The notes: a model not told the origin generated them from the sequence alone. Numbered from the stretch's first letter, positions 1 through 9,258 are shown. The stretch is 64,000 nucleotides of DNA from an uncultured Psychroserpens sp. (GCF_947500255.1 NZ_CANMRL010000001.1:682001-746000), one strand, 5' to 3'. A program made the numbers and translations.

Positions 1-1884
1 AGTAGATTTATAAATCGTTCGGCTTGCAATTGCGCCAGTTGATTTAACAAACTTAATGGTAGCGCGAATCTCTTTATCTGTGATATACACCTCTATAGCG
101 TTTTCTTCTCCAAAGACAAATTTTTCGTTAGTATCTGATGCATTAGAATCACTTTTAACCCAAGCCATTAGTGTTACACCATCGGTATCTGTTTGAGTTA
201 TTGGTGAAAACACTGAAGTTCCAACAACATAATCATCTACACCATCAAAATCAAGCGTAGCAGAAGGTGGTGGGTTAGTGTTGAACAAATCACGATAGTC
301 TAAGTCTCCTCCAGTATACAAATCACCATCGGTATCTGGTAATACTGAAGATTCTGGCGTATTAATATCATCATTAACATCAAGAGGGTCATTGGTATTA
401 CTTCCTTCAAATAGCAAATCTAAACCATCATTATCAGCATCTGAAAAAGAAGAAATATTATCGGCCATTCCGTTTTCTTTAATATCTAATAAGCCATCAT
501 TATCTGTATCTAAATCTAATACATCTGGCGTGTTATCATCATCTGTATCTACTGTAATAATTCCTTCGCCATATGCTGTATCTATACCAAACTTACTAAC
601 ACTTCCAACTGGTGCTACATATCCTAAAGTCGTTTGACCTTCAACGTTATCTGGTATACCATCATTATCACTATCTAAATCTAAGTGGTTATATTTTCCA
701 TCATTATCAAAATCTTCTCCAGTAATAATGACTAATGAATTAGCATTAAAATCTAAAAATTCACATTGGGTAAAAGACATACCAAATTGACGTTTAGTAG
801 TTGAGCTGCCGGTTTTGATTCCTTGCATTCTCATAGTAAATGAATTACCAATAAATTGATAATACGCTCTTAGTACTTTCAATGTTGAAAAACCTGGTCC
901 TTCTTGCAGTCCAGAAGCACTAATTTGCACATCACTACCTACTGGTAAAACTTCCAAAGAAGTAGGATTCTCAGTTCCATATGCTGCAGGATTGTAGTAA
1001 ACAACCGATTCTTTCATACTACCACTACCATCACAATCCCATGTAATTCCATTAATTCTAAATATTTCCGTTGAAGGTGTTGTTGTTCCAGAATTGACAA
1101 CAGTAAATTTAAATGTTACTCCAGGAGTACCTACACCTGTAAGATTTAGTTCTGTTTGCAAGTATGTAGGATTATCTACGGTATCAACATCTATGTTTGC
1201 AATGGTTGCATTGGTCATTTCAGTAACTTCCATGAGAACATCATACCCTTGGATGGCATTTCCAAATCTGTATACCGAACCTACTAGGCCTTCAGCAGCA
1301 GTACTAGCTGCGGCATCATAGCTTCCATTTTCGAATTTTAATTCTGGTAAAGTACATTCGAACCTATCTTGACCAAGGTTTTCTGCTCCATCAGTAATTC
1401 CATCTCCATCATCATCATAATCTAAATAATCTGCATAACCATCTTGATCTGTATCTAATTGAGCATTACAAGTTGCGTCACCACCAGATACATTAAAAAA
1501 TACGGTTGAACCAGTTGTACTAGCACTGGTACCATTGTCATTAATAACTTGAACTCCAGCTACTGTTACAGTAACATATCCACTTTGCCAACCATCATTG
1601 GCAATATCGTACATTTTGATGTAGTAATTATTACCATTGGTAACACAACCTAAATCATATTTCGCACCATATTGGTCGGTAACACCTGCTTGAGTTGAAA
1701 CATAGCATTGGTTATCATCACAAATAGTGGCAATCAAATCGTTTGCTGTGTTGTAAATCTCAACTTTATTTTCGAACGAATTGCCACCCCATTTTACAGT
1801 GATTTGAACATCTGAGTTCTGGGCAATATTTTTATTACATATAAAAAATATGGCTAGCAGGCATAATAGTAGTTTTGTTCTCAT
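1..1884 (-). CDS. Secreted calcium-repeat / LamG-like surface protein, 3' end beyond window
   Basis: Reads without a stop from ATG at 1884 to the window edge (628 codons), so the C-terminus is missing. Residues 1-22 are a signal peptide ending near NIAQ. A beta-rich N-terminal part contains an NDGW motif. Around residues 145-165 and 390-500 there are aspartate-rich repeats of the thrombospondin type 3/calcium-binding kind (DTDNDG, DYDDDGDG, DSDNDG). From about residue 540 a concanavalin-like LamG_3 domain begins with LDFDGVDDYV. In Flavobacteriaceae such proteins are usually exported by T9SS and end in a sorting domain, which would lie outside this window. The substrate or partner is unknown. 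Architecture overlaps with the TSP3 protein at 18327-20309. Confidence 0.85.
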   Translation of the reverse strand, partial: MRTKLLLCLLAIFFICNKNIAQNSDVQITVKWGGNSFENKVEIYNTANDLIATICDDNQCYVSTQAGVTDQYGAKYDLGCVTNGNNYYIKMYDIANDGWQSGYVTVTVAGVQVINDNGTSASTTGSTVFFNVSGGDATCNAQLDTDQDGYADYLDYDDDGDGITDGAENLGQDRFECTLPELKFENGSYDAAASTAAEGLVGSVYRFGNAIQGYDVLMEVTEMTNATIANIDVDTVDNPTYLQTELNLTGVGTPGVTFKFTVVNSGTTTPSTEIFRINGITWDCDGSGSMKESVVYYNPAAYGTENPTSLEVLPVGSDVQISASGLQEGPGFSTLKVLRAYYQFIGNSFTMRMQGIKTGSSTTKRQFGMSFTQCEFLDFNANSLVIITGEDFDNDGKYNHLDLDSDNDGIPDNVEGQTTLGYVAPVGSVSKFGIDTAYGEGIITVDTDDDNTPDVLDLDTDNDGLLDIKENGMADNISSFSDADNDGLDLLFEGSNTNDPLDVNDDINTPESSVLPDTDGDLYTGGDLDYRDLFNTNPPPSATLDFDGVDDYVVGTSVFSPITQTDTDGVTLMAWVKSDSNASDTNEKFVFGEENAIEVYITDKEIRATIKFVKSTGAIASRTIYKST

Positions 1885-2336
1885 AATATTATAGTTTGGG
1901 ACTATTTAATTATGTACTACTTAAATTTTAGTCTAATGGATTTTAACTTTGAGGGAAGTTTAATTATCTTAAAACCTTATGATTAGTTTTAAAATACAAC
2001 ACAATAATAGTACTTCGTATGAGAACGCGAAAAGCAAGTCCGTGTCTTATTCGATAAACAAATAATAAAAATCGATAAAGTGTATTTTGTCAATAATGAA
2101 ATGCCTAAAATATCGATTAAAAACACTCGTTTTTGTGAAGATTTATACTTTTAATTATCTAAAACACAAAACATTATTTGCAGATTAGTCTAAAGTGTAT
2201 AAATAAAAAAAGCAAGGTCTGTATGACACTCGCTTTTTTTCAGTTTGCTATTAATTAGGGATTATTTTTAGTTATCAACTGATATGCAAACGTAGTTAGT
2301 ATTCTTTAGAAATGAATTAACCTATGTTAATTTTCG
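1885..2336. other. Intergenic region of 452 bp
   Basis: No convincing reading frame or RNA gene is visible on either strand. It holds the leader of the secreted protein that starts at 1884 and, at 2204-2240, the terminator hairpin of the Crp-like gene. The rest is AT-rich with no clear TAnnTTTG promoter box that I could assign. Confidence 0.6.
2204..2240. terminator. Intrinsic terminator of the Crp-like gene
   Basis: AGCAAG at 2211-2216 pairs with CTCGCT at 2229-2234 with one mismatch, and GTC/GAC pair inside. The stem is flanked by an A-run on the left and a T-run on the right, so it can work in both directions. It lies about 100 nt downstream of the minus-strand gene at 2337-2906. Confidence 0.65.
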
Positions 2337-2906
2337 TTATAATGTTTTCCTAATTCTACTTAATTGCACTGGAGTGATGTTTAAGTAAGATGCTATTTGG
2401 TATTGAGCAATTAGATTATCGATATCTGGTATCTGTTTTTTTAGAATTTTATAACGTTCGGTAGCATTTAAGGACATCGATTCTAATTGCTTTTTTTCGT
2501 AGATGATAAAAATGTACTCCAAAACCCTATTATATAGATTACTGAGTTCTATATTGGTATGGCTTAGTTTTAAAAACTCATGAAAATTAATTTCAAAAAC
2601 TTTACAATCCGTTAATGCTTCATAACATAATAATGAAGGTTTCTTTTGTAAAATAGAAGAAAATGGCGCTACAAAACTTATGGGAGAGAATATGTTTTTT
2701 GTAAACTCTTTTCCAGACTCTAAGGTTTGAACAGCTCTCATTAAGCCTGAAGTTAAGAAAAGCACTTTATTGCTCATTCCTCCTTGTTTTGCTGTCTTTT
2801 CACCTGCTTTAAGCGTTTTTTTTACAGCAAGGCCTTGAAGAATTTTAAATAGCTCTTCAGAGACATTAAATTTTGACTTTAAAAAATCAAAATTTGGATT
2901 ATTCAT
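2337..2906 (-). CDS. Crp/Fnr family transcriptional regulator
   Basis: The 189-residue protein has an N-terminal cyclic-nucleotide-binding-like jelly roll (about residues 15-115, with LKAGEKTAKQG and the SGLMRAVQ segment), a long dimer helix and a short C-terminal helix-turn-helix (IAQYQIASYLNITPVQLSRIR). This is the usual form of Bacteroidota Crp-like regulators. The sugar-phosphate-binding motif of true CRP (GExA near RS) is not evident, so cAMP binding is not supported. Monocistronic, with a hairpin downstream and a repeated ATACCTACAA element upstream that could be its own binding site. Targets are unknown. Confidence 0.85.
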   Translation of the reverse strand: MNNPNFDFLKSKFNVSEELFKILQGLAVKKTLKAGEKTAKQGGMSNKVLFLTSGLMRAVQTLESGKEFTKNIFSPISFVAPFSSILQKKPSLLCYEALTDCKVFEINFHEFLKLSHTNIELSNLYNRVLEYIFIIYEKKQLESMSLNATERYKILKKQIPDIDNLIAQYQIASYLNITPVQLSRIRKTL

Positions 2907-2927
2907 AATGTAGGACTTAGTGTTGGT

Positions 2928-2977
2928 ATACCTACAAGTTTGAAATTTCTATTGGCGAACACAAATAATACCTACAA
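2928..2977. repeat. Direct repeat ATACCTACAA x2 upstream of the Crp-like gene
   Basis: The decamer ATACCTACAA occurs at 2928-2937 and again at 2968-2977, exactly 40 bp apart, in the leader of the Crp-like gene that starts at 2906. The spacing is close to four helical turns. A regulatory role is inference only. Confidence 0.45.
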
Positions 2978-3013
2978 AATGACATAAAAAAAGATAATGT
3001 GTAAATTATAACA

Positions 3014-4372
3014 CTAAACAATCCACTCAACTAAGTCTTCAATTTTAGAAATCAATTGAATTTTAATTGATGTCTTTTTTAATGAAATTTTATTGTACTT
3101 AGATACAAAAATAGTTGAGAAACCTAATTTTTCGGCTTCTAGAATACGTTGCTCTACACGTTGAACAGGACGAATCTCTCCAGAAAGACCAACTTCGGCA
3201 GCAAAACAAAAGTCTTTTTGCAAAGCCTCATCTTCATTTGAAGACAAGATTGCGGCTACCACAGCAAGATCAATGGCTGGATCATCAACCGTAATTCCAC
3301 CTGTAATGTTTAAAAACACATCCTTAGCTCCTAACCTAAACCCAGCTCTCTTTTCTAAAACGGCAAGTAACATATTTAACCGTTTGGCATTAAAACCTGT
3401 AGCACTTCTTTGAGGTGTTCCATAAACAGCGGTACTCACCAATGCTTGAACCTCTATCATTAATGGCCTCATACCTTCAAGTGTTGCTGCAATAGCATTA
3501 CCAGATAGTTCTTCGTCCTTAGCCGAAATTAAAATTTCAGAAGGGTTAGAGACTTCCCTTAATCCAGTACCTTGCATTTCATAAATACCAAGTTCATTCG
3601 TAGAACCAAATCTATTTTTATGAGCACGAAGAATTCTAAAAACGTGATTACGATCACCTTCAAATTGTAGGACAGTATCCACCATATGCTCTAATATTTT
3701 AGGCCCTGCTATATTTCCATCCTTAGTAATATGTCCAATCAAAATAACTGGAGTTGCTGTTTCTTTAGCAAATTTGATTAGCTCGGTCGTACATTCCTTA
3801 ATTTGCGAAATACTTCCAGAAGATGATTCTATATAATCACTATGTAAGGTTTGAATGGAGTCGATAATGACCACATCAGGTTCAAGCGTAGTAATTTGCT
3901 TAAAAATATTTTGAGTTTTTGTTTCGGTAAGTATATAACAATTATTAGCATTTGGATTAATGCGTTCGGCTCGCATTTTTATTTGTTTTTGACTTTCCTC
4001 TCCCGAAACGTATAATGTTTTATAAGGCAGTTTTAATGAAATTTGTAGTAATAATGTACTTTTCCCAATACCAGGCTCGCCTCCTAAAAGCGTTAAAGAT
4101 CCAGGAACAATACCACCTCCAAGCACACGATTAAACTCATCATCCAACGTATTTAATCTAGCCTCCTGTGATGTGTCTATCTCATTTATTTTGAGTGGTT
4201 TTGAAACACGTTTTGATGCATTGGTTGGTGTTTTCCAATCACTCTTTTCGGGTTTTTGAATAACCTCTTCGGTGATGGTATTCCACTCTTTACAGGATGT
4301 GCATTGGCCTTGCCATTTGGCATATTGGGAGCCACAATTTTGGCAAAAAAAAGTCGTTTTGAGTTTAGCCAT
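3014..4372 (-). CDS. radA: DNA repair protein RadA (Sms)
   Basis: RadA is a hexameric RecA-like helicase that promotes branch migration in recombinational repair. The N-terminus has the C4 zinc finger (CxxC...CxxC, the FFCQNCG and CTSC segments). The RecA-like core has Walker A GEPGIGKST, Walker B VVIIDS and the RadA-specific KNRFGS motif. The C-terminal Lon-protease-like domain follows (about residues 290-450). Length is normal. I chose the ATG at 4372 (MAKLKTTFF), which resembles the family start; an in-frame ATG at 4378 would add two residues and touches a perfect hairpin at 4379-4398. Last gene of the panC-panD minus-strand cluster, 195 nt behind the pseudo-esterase. Confidence 0.95.
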   Translation of the reverse strand: MAKLKTTFFCQNCGSQYAKWQGQCTSCKEWNTITEEVIQKPEKSDWKTPTNASKRVSKPLKINEIDTSQEARLNTLDDEFNRVLGGGIVPGSLTLLGGEPGIGKSTLLLQISLKLPYKTLYVSGEESQKQIKMRAERINPNANNCYILTETKTQNIFKQITTLEPDVVIIDSIQTLHSDYIESSSGSISQIKECTTELIKFAKETATPVILIGHITKDGNIAGPKILEHMVDTVLQFEGDRNHVFRILRAHKNRFGSTNELGIYEMQGTGLREVSNPSEILISAKDEELSGNAIAATLEGMRPLMIEVQALVSTAVYGTPQRSATGFNAKRLNMLLAVLEKRAGFRLGAKDVFLNITGGITVDDPAIDLAVVAAILSSNEDEALQKDFCFAAEVGLSGEIRPVQRVEQRILEAEKLGFSTIFVSKYNKISLKKTSIKIQLISKIEDLVEWIV

Positions 4373-4378
4373 ATTCAT

Positions 4379-4398
4379 TTTCCGAAGACATTCGGAAA
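4379..4398. promoter_or_regulatory. Perfect inverted repeat touching the radA start codon
   Basis: TTTCCGAA (4379-4386), four bases GACA, then TTCGGAAA (4391-4398): eight perfect base pairs with a tetraloop. It abuts the ATG at 4378 and ends six bases before the preferred ATG at 4372. No T-run follows in either direction, so it is not a terminator. It could be a protein binding site or an mRNA hairpin limiting translation initiation. Confidence 0.5.
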
Positions 4399-4573
4399 GG
4401 TTTGAATTAAAATTTCAGCTAAATTAAACTATTTTTAGTTGATATCTTTAAACCAACTAATGAGAGCTAACATTTTTACAGCTATAACTTTTGACGGTAT
4501 ATTAGAAAACAAGAATTTCTTTATTTTACGATAAAGCCACTCAAAGAAATAATCTGTAGAATATATACTTATT

Positions 4574-5755
4574 TTAGTTTTCTTCATCTTCATCATCTTC
4601 TGTTTCTGTATCATCTTCAACCACTTTTAACCCTTCTACATGCGACATAATAAACTCACGGTCTATATGAGCCATATCCTCAAGGGTAAGTGCAGATTCG
4701 TACAATTTGACTGCTTTTTTCGTTTTTCCTAATTTCTCTGCATATAATGCCATATGGTAGGTGCCAAATGATGAACTAGGATTTAATTTATTTGCTAATT
4801 TTCCAATTTTATAAACCGATTCTAAGTCATCTCGTTCTTCAGCTACAGTAATCAGTTGTTGAAGCTCTACTTCGGAAATGGGCTTAAAAATTCCAAATAA
4901 ATCATCAATACGTTTATATCTATCTACAATATAATCGTCTAATGTTCCATCGTAAGGGAACACTTTTTCTTTGAGCTCTTTTTCATCTATAGGCTTGTAC
5001 AGCTCAAAAATTCGATCCATTGCCTTTGACAATGCGCCAGTAACTAATTGATAATGAGAATCGCCTTTAAGCTCATCATAATAATACGTTAGCTTTTGAT
5101 TATCTAAAGCCTTTATGCTATTATCTGTATCTCTAACAATATCCCTAATAGATTTTATGTCTTTATCTGAAGTTGCCATATAATAAAATATGTCATCCTC
5201 AAGCCATTCTAATCGTGTAGCTACATTTTGACTCATAGTTCCTTTAAAATCAGGACTTATATTAATGTAAGCTTGAAACACTGGTTTTTCGTGAAATAAA
5301 AATGAATTGATGAAATTGCCCATAAGATTATGGCCAACAGCAACTTTAAATTTACTGGTATTGTAATTGGCATCTATATATGGTATTAACTCTTGATCTA
5401 CGAACTTGTAAAAACGATCTCCAGACTCAAAAGGCAATCCAGACACCTCATCGAAGTAACTGTCGTAGAAACGCTCTTTACCTTGAACTATACCAACTAT
5501 AATCGACTCTGGCATTTCATCAAAATGTGTTTGAAAACTCACTTGACCACATACAGGTTCAAATAAATATTCACCATCAAATACAATAATAACTGGGTGT
5601 TTAAGCTCAGATTCAGGATCATAATTATCTGGAAGCTTAATTTTTAAATCTCTAGTTGAGTTTAATTTTCTAGATTCATATTTCTCGTAAATGACCTGTG
5701 CAGATATTTGAGCACAAAAACATAAAGAGATGACAAAAAGTAAGGCATTTTTCAT
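4574..5755 (-). CDS. Esterase-fold (alpha/beta hydrolase) protein with lost nucleophile, copy 1
   Basis: This 393-residue protein has a signal peptide (1-19, ending ISAQ) followed by a putative-esterase domain of the esterase D/COG2819 type (VIIVFDGEYLFEPV, VGHNLMGNF, DSHYQLV) and a helical TPR-like tail with a strongly acidic end (DDTETEDDEDEEN). In the nucleophile elbow, expected as GHSxGG, serine is replaced by asparagine (GHNLMG), while the late histidine region (GDSHYQLV) is kept. It is a tandem paralogue of 5839-6984. By inference it is a periplasmic or surface pseudo-enzyme, or works by another mechanism. The first base of the nucleophile codon was checked (AAT on the coding strand). 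Confidence 0.8.
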   Translation of the reverse strand: MKNALLFVISLCFCAQISAQVIYEKYESRKLNSTRDLKIKLPDNYDPESELKHPVIIVFDGEYLFEPVCGQVSFQTHFDEMPESIIVGIVQGKERFYDSYFDEVSGLPFESGDRFYKFVDQELIPYIDANYNTSKFKVAVGHNLMGNFINSFLFHEKPVFQAYINISPDFKGTMSQNVATRLEWLEDDIFYYMATSDKDIKSIRDIVRDTDNSIKALDNQKLTYYYDELKGDSHYQLVTGALSKAMDRIFELYKPIDEKELKEKVFPYDGTLDDYIVDRYKRIDDLFGIFKPISEVELQQLITVAEERDDLESVYKIGKLANKLNPSSSFGTYHMALYAEKLGKTKKAVKLYESALTLEDMAHIDREFIMSHVEGLKVVEDDTETEDDEDEEN

Positions 5756-5765
5756 CTTAAGTAGG

Positions 5766-5798
5766 TTAATTTAGGGATTGTAAATATACCTAAATTAA
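5766..5798. promoter_or_regulatory. Inverted repeat between the two pseudo-esterase genes
   Basis: TTAATTTAGG (5766-5775) and CCTAAATTAA (5789-5798) are perfect 10-bp arms separated by 13 bp. On the minus strand the spacer holds TATATTTA, one base from the TAnnTTTG -7 box, so the arms would flank a promoter for the gene starting at 5755. Function is inferred. Confidence 0.4.
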
Positions 5799-5838
5799 GT
5801 TAAAATGCCAATTTATTCGATGAAATGCACGATTTTAT

Positions 5839-6984
5839 TTAATCCTGATCTTGAATATCATAAATTAAATCTAATAACATATCCTTAGATATAAATTCTG
5901 ACTCTTCAAGTAATAAACCAGATTGATAACTTTGGAGTGCCTTTTTAGTGCTTCCTATAAAATCATAATACTGACCAGAGTAATAGGCACTAATCATAGA
6001 CTCTGAATATTCTTTTTTGGCTAATTTTGACAAGTTTTTAAGTGATTCTTCATCATTTTTCTTTTTGCTCGCAGCAAGAACAGCTCTAAGGTCATTCTCT
6101 ACGACCTTTTTTTCAAATCCATAGAAAAACTCAATATCCTCATATTTTTTCATAAGGTATTCATAGGGACTGCCTTCAAATGTGAGCATTTTTTCTTTAT
6201 ACTCTTTTCGATTTATAGGTTTAAATAAACTAAAAATTTCATTGACTGCTTTTGGAATACCTAGACCAACTAATGAATAGTGATCAGCATCTGTAAAATC
6301 ATCAAATCGATAGTGTAGTTTTTGATTCTCAATTGCACTTAATGCTGTATTCAATGTCAAAATATCTTCTCGCAAACTTTTCACATCATTATCAGCAGTT
6401 GCCAAATAGTAAAACGTATCTTCTACTGTGGTCGATAAGCGTTCTTGTAATCTACTAACCATTTCAGGTGATAAATCTGGACTAAAAGCAATGTAACCTC
6501 TAAATAGTGGTTTATCTTTAAATAACCAGTAATTTATAAAATTTGCGCTTTGATCATGTCCAGCAACGATTCTAAAATCTGAGGTAAGGTAATTGTCGTT
6601 TATATATGGTATGAGTTCCATACCTATAAATTCGAAAAATTGTGCACCACCTTCATTAGAGGGAAAATTACTTTCTATACTAAAAGATAAATCTTCATCT
6701 CTAGTTTTTGCTTGATTAACACCAACAACAATAGATCTTGGCATATCTCCCCAATACGAATGGTAGTCTGTATTTCCAATCACAGGTTCAAATAAATAGT
6801 CACCATCTAATACAACAATTAAAGGATATAAAATATCACCTTCAGGATCGTAATTTCTTGGTAACTGAATTTTAATCTCTCGAGATTCTCCCAATTTAGA
6901 GGACTCTATAGTCTCGTAAATGACTTGTGAAGTGGCCGTTTTAAAGAACAGTCCACATAGTATAAATAAGATGGTTTTATTCAT
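5839..6984 (-). CDS. Esterase-fold (alpha/beta hydrolase) protein with lost nucleophile, copy 2
   Basis: A 381-residue paralogue of the neighbouring gene. It has a signal peptide (1-19, ending ATSQ), then VIYETIESSKLGESR, VVLDGDYLFEPV and a nucleophile elbow reading AGHDQSAN, where the catalytic serine of GHSxGG is aspartate. The late histidine (ADHYSLV) is kept. The C-terminal third is helical with TPR-like repeats (YYSGQYYDFIGSTKKALQSYQSG). The gene follows the flippase-like gene by 36 nt and precedes copy 1 by 83 nt, so the pair probably arose by tandem duplication. Ester hydrolysis by the classical triad is not expected. Confidence 0.8.
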   Translation of the reverse strand: MNKTILFILCGLFFKTATSQVIYETIESSKLGESREIKIQLPRNYDPEGDILYPLIVVLDGDYLFEPVIGNTDYHSYWGDMPRSIVVGVNQAKTRDEDLSFSIESNFPSNEGGAQFFEFIGMELIPYINDNYLTSDFRIVAGHDQSANFINYWLFKDKPLFRGYIAFSPDLSPEMVSRLQERLSTTVEDTFYYLATADNDVKSLREDILTLNTALSAIENQKLHYRFDDFTDADHYSLVGLGIPKAVNEIFSLFKPINRKEYKEKMLTFEGSPYEYLMKKYEDIEFFYGFEKKVVENDLRAVLAASKKKNDEESLKNLSKLAKKEYSESMISAYYSGQYYDFIGSTKKALQSYQSGLLLEESEFISKDMLLDLIYDIQDQD

Positions 6985-7020
6985 GACAAGCTAGGTTTAA
7001 TAATAAAGCAAGGTAAAAAA

Positions 7021-7974
7021 TTATTTAATTCTATTGTAAATTGGCAGATATATAAAAGACAAACTTCCAGCAATTATGATCATAATTGTTTGCGAAGACC
7101 ACATAATCCAACCAAAAGCAAAACTTGGATCTTTAGCAATTCCAAATACTGTAAACGCTGCCATAACTGCCGCTGGATAAACAAAAATCCCTCCATTTGT
7201 TGCTGCAATGGTAAAGCTTGCTGAAATAAAAGCTACTAAAATTGCACCAATACTCACTTTATCCAAATCTGGAAGTGCAAATGTGGTGACATAAAACATC
7301 AAAACATACATTCCCCAAATAAATAAAGTATGCCCAATAAATGCCCATTTATATTTCATCTTGAAGATACTCAACATACCTTCAACTAAACCATTAAAAA
7401 AGGATTTAACTTTTACAGCAAATTTAGATTGACTTCTTTTGATAATCATGAAAACCAAAGCCACTAATAAAATGCCAATTGAACCAAACAAAACAAGTTT
7501 TCTAGGCTGAAATGATTTTTGAAGCAACTCCACAATGAAATCAAATTCTAAAACCAAGGTAATAGTGATAATACCTATCATAACTAACAAATCTGCTATG
7601 CGCTCTGCGACAATAGTCCCAAAGCTTTTTTCGAAAGGGACATCTTCATAATTTGTTAGTACAGCAGCACGTAGCACTTCACCAGATCTTGGAATACCAT
7701 AATTGGCCAAATATGTAATGAAAACAGCCATAATACTATTAGGCAGTTTTATTTGATACCCCAAAGGCTCCAAAAGATATTTCCAACGGTAAGCTCTAGA
7801 CAAATGGCTTAAAAATCCAAAAAAGACACCCAATGCTATCCACCAATAATTTGCCGATTTCACAAATGGGATGATCGTTGAAACTGGTAATTTTGAAAAA
7901 GTATACCACCCAAAGAAAACCGCTAAAGCTAGCGGAATAATTAACCTTAGGCGTTTTTTAAGTTTCGGACTCAA
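7021..7974 (-). CDS. Flippase-like membrane protein (lysylphosphatidylglycerol synthase TM / UPF0104 family)
   Basis: This 317-residue integral membrane protein has about eight hydrophobic segments and the family features SRAYRWKYLLEPLGY, NYGIPRSGEVLRAAVLTNYE and GTIVAERIADLLVM seen in YbhN/AglD-like proteins (the membrane domain of MprF). Members are proposed to move lipid-linked substrates across the inner membrane, but the substrate here is unknown. It starts 4 nt after panD stops, so it is translated from the pan operon transcript. Full length for the stand-alone family; it lacks the MprF synthase domain. Confidence 0.85.
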   Translation of the reverse strand: MSPKLKKRLRLIIPLALAVFFGWYTFSKLPVSTIIPFVKSANYWWIALGVFFGFLSHLSRAYRWKYLLEPLGYQIKLPNSIMAVFITYLANYGIPRSGEVLRAAVLTNYEDVPFEKSFGTIVAERIADLLVMIGIITITLVLEFDFIVELLQKSFQPRKLVLFGSIGILLVALVFMIIKRSQSKFAVKVKSFFNGLVEGMLSIFKMKYKWAFIGHTLFIWGMYVLMFYVTTFALPDLDKVSIGAILVAFISASFTIAATNGGIFVYPAAVMAAFTVFGIAKDPSFAFGWIMWSSQTIMIIIAGSLSFIYLPIYNRIK

Positions 7975-7978
7975 AAGT

Positions 7979-8329
7979 TTATTTTAAAAGATTAGTCGCT
8001 TCATCAGGAAACACCAAAGAAGGCTTAAACACTTTAGCATCTTCAATATCTATAAACGCATAAGTAATTAGAATAAGTGTATCACCAACAGCTACCTTAC
8101 GAGCTGCTGCACCATTTAGTGTAATTTCACCACTATTTCGAGGTCCTGGTATACAATACGTTTCTAAACGTTCTCCGTTGTTGTTATTAACAATTTGAAC
8201 TTTCTCACCCTGAATAATATTGGCTGCCTCCATTAAATCTTCATCGATAGTAATACTACCAATATAATTTAGGTCTGCACCTGTTACTTTTACTCTGTGA
8301 ATCTTGGATTTTACTACTTGAATTTGCAT
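7979..8329 (-). CDS. panD: Aspartate 1-decarboxylase
   Basis: Converts L-aspartate to beta-alanine for pantothenate and coenzyme A synthesis. The 116-residue pro-enzyme cleaves itself between Gly24 and Ser25 (YIGSIT) to create the pyruvoyl cofactor, and that site is intact. The conserved [32 protein letters not shown] region (quoted in pieces: ETYCIPG, NGAAAR) follows. It lies 13 nt behind panC, whose product uses its beta-alanine. Confidence 0.95.
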   Translation of the reverse strand: MQIQVVKSKIHRVKVTGADLNYIGSITIDEDLMEAANIIQGEKVQIVNNNNGERLETYCIPGPRNSGEITLNGAAARKVAVGDTLILITYAFIDIEDAKVFKPSLVFPDEATNLLK

Positions 8330-8342
8330 GAGGCAAAGATAA

Positions 8343-9194
8343 TTAATTTAGTGCGATATTATCAATAAGTCTAATATCATCTGCATATACTGCAATAAAT
8401 GCTCTATATGATTTTTTGTTTGACTTTCGTTTTACTGTTTTTAGGGTTTTCACATCAGCAATAATGAAATATTCTAATTCTAATAAGTCATGCTTAGCAA
8501 ACTGTTTAGTCACCCATTTTGTAACAGCATTGGCACTTTTTGTGCCAAACTTTTCTTTAGCCGTGTTCAAAGTTTTATAAATAAAAGGTGCAGCTGCTCT
8601 ATATTCTGGTTTTAATCTGGTATTTCGAGAACTCATTGCTAAACCATCTTTGGCTCTGAATATTTTACAACCATTAACCTTTACCGGAATACTATATTTT
8701 TCAACCAATTTTTTAATAATCATCAGTTGCTGAAAGTCCTTTTCTCCAAAATAAGAATTATCAGGTCTCACAATTTCAAAAAGTCGTTTCACAATAGTTC
8801 CTACACCATCAAAATGACCATCTCTAAATCGGCCTTCCATTTCGTGCTCTAAACCATCATAGGAAAATGATGTTGAAATCACATTGTTACCATAAATATC
8901 TTCAACTGTAGGAGCATAAACAATTATTTTTTCTTCGGAAATATTTGAAAGTAATTTAACATCGCTGTCCAAAGTTCTAGGGTATTTTACAAGATCTTCG
9001 TTGTTATCAAATTGCGTCGGATTCACAAAAATACTTACAACAACAAAGTCATTGTGCTTTAAACCTTCAATTATTAATGAAGCATGTCCTTGATGTAGTG
9101 CACCCATTGTAGGCACAAAACCAAGTGTTTTCTTATCAGACTTAATTGTATTAACAAAGGCTATTAAGTCTGTTTTATTTTTAAAAATGGTCAT
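8343..9194 (-). CDS. panC: Pantothenate synthetase (pantoate-beta-alanine ligase)
   Basis: Joins pantoate and beta-alanine with ATP to form pantothenate in the cytosol. The 283-residue protein shows [13 protein letters not shown] (the HIGH-type nucleotide motif), [27 protein letters not shown] and the KMSKS-like AMSSRNTRL segment, all expected for PanC. First gene of the minus-strand panC-panD cluster, with a -7 box TAAGTTTG at 9220-9227. Divergent from the gene at 9304. Confidence 0.96.
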   Translation of the reverse strand: MTIFKNKTDLIAFVNTIKSDKKTLGFVPTMGALHQGHASLIIEGLKHNDFVVVSIFVNPTQFDNNEDLVKYPRTLDSDVKLLSNISEEKIIVYAPTVEDIYGNNVISTSFSYDGLEHEMEGRFRDGHFDGVGTIVKRLFEIVRPDNSYFGEKDFQQLMIIKKLVEKYSIPVKVNGCKIFRAKDGLAMSSRNTRLKPEYRAAAPFIYKTLNTAKEKFGTKSANAVTKWVTKQFAKHDLLELEYFIIADVKTLKTVKRKSNKKSYRAFIAVYADDIRLIDNIALN

Positions 9195-9219
9195 ACAATA
9201 ACAAAAGTTTAACAGCCTG

Positions 9220-9227
9220 CAAACTTA
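9220..9227 (-). promoter_or_regulatory. -7 box of the panC promoter
   Basis: On the minus strand this reads TAAGTTTG, an exact match to the Bacteroidota -7 consensus TAnnTTTG, 26 nt before the panC ATG. No good TTG -33 box at 17-23 nt is visible. Confidence 0.5.
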
Positions 9228-9258
9228 ATATTTTACTAGCAATCTGCATAAATTTTTG

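Noticed and set aside
4435-4620. 61-residue minus-strand reading frame between radA and the pseudo-esterase
   Set aside because: Its first 16 codons are the acidic tail of the pseudo-esterase read in another frame (Lys/Met-rich), and the rest has no recognisable fold or start signal.
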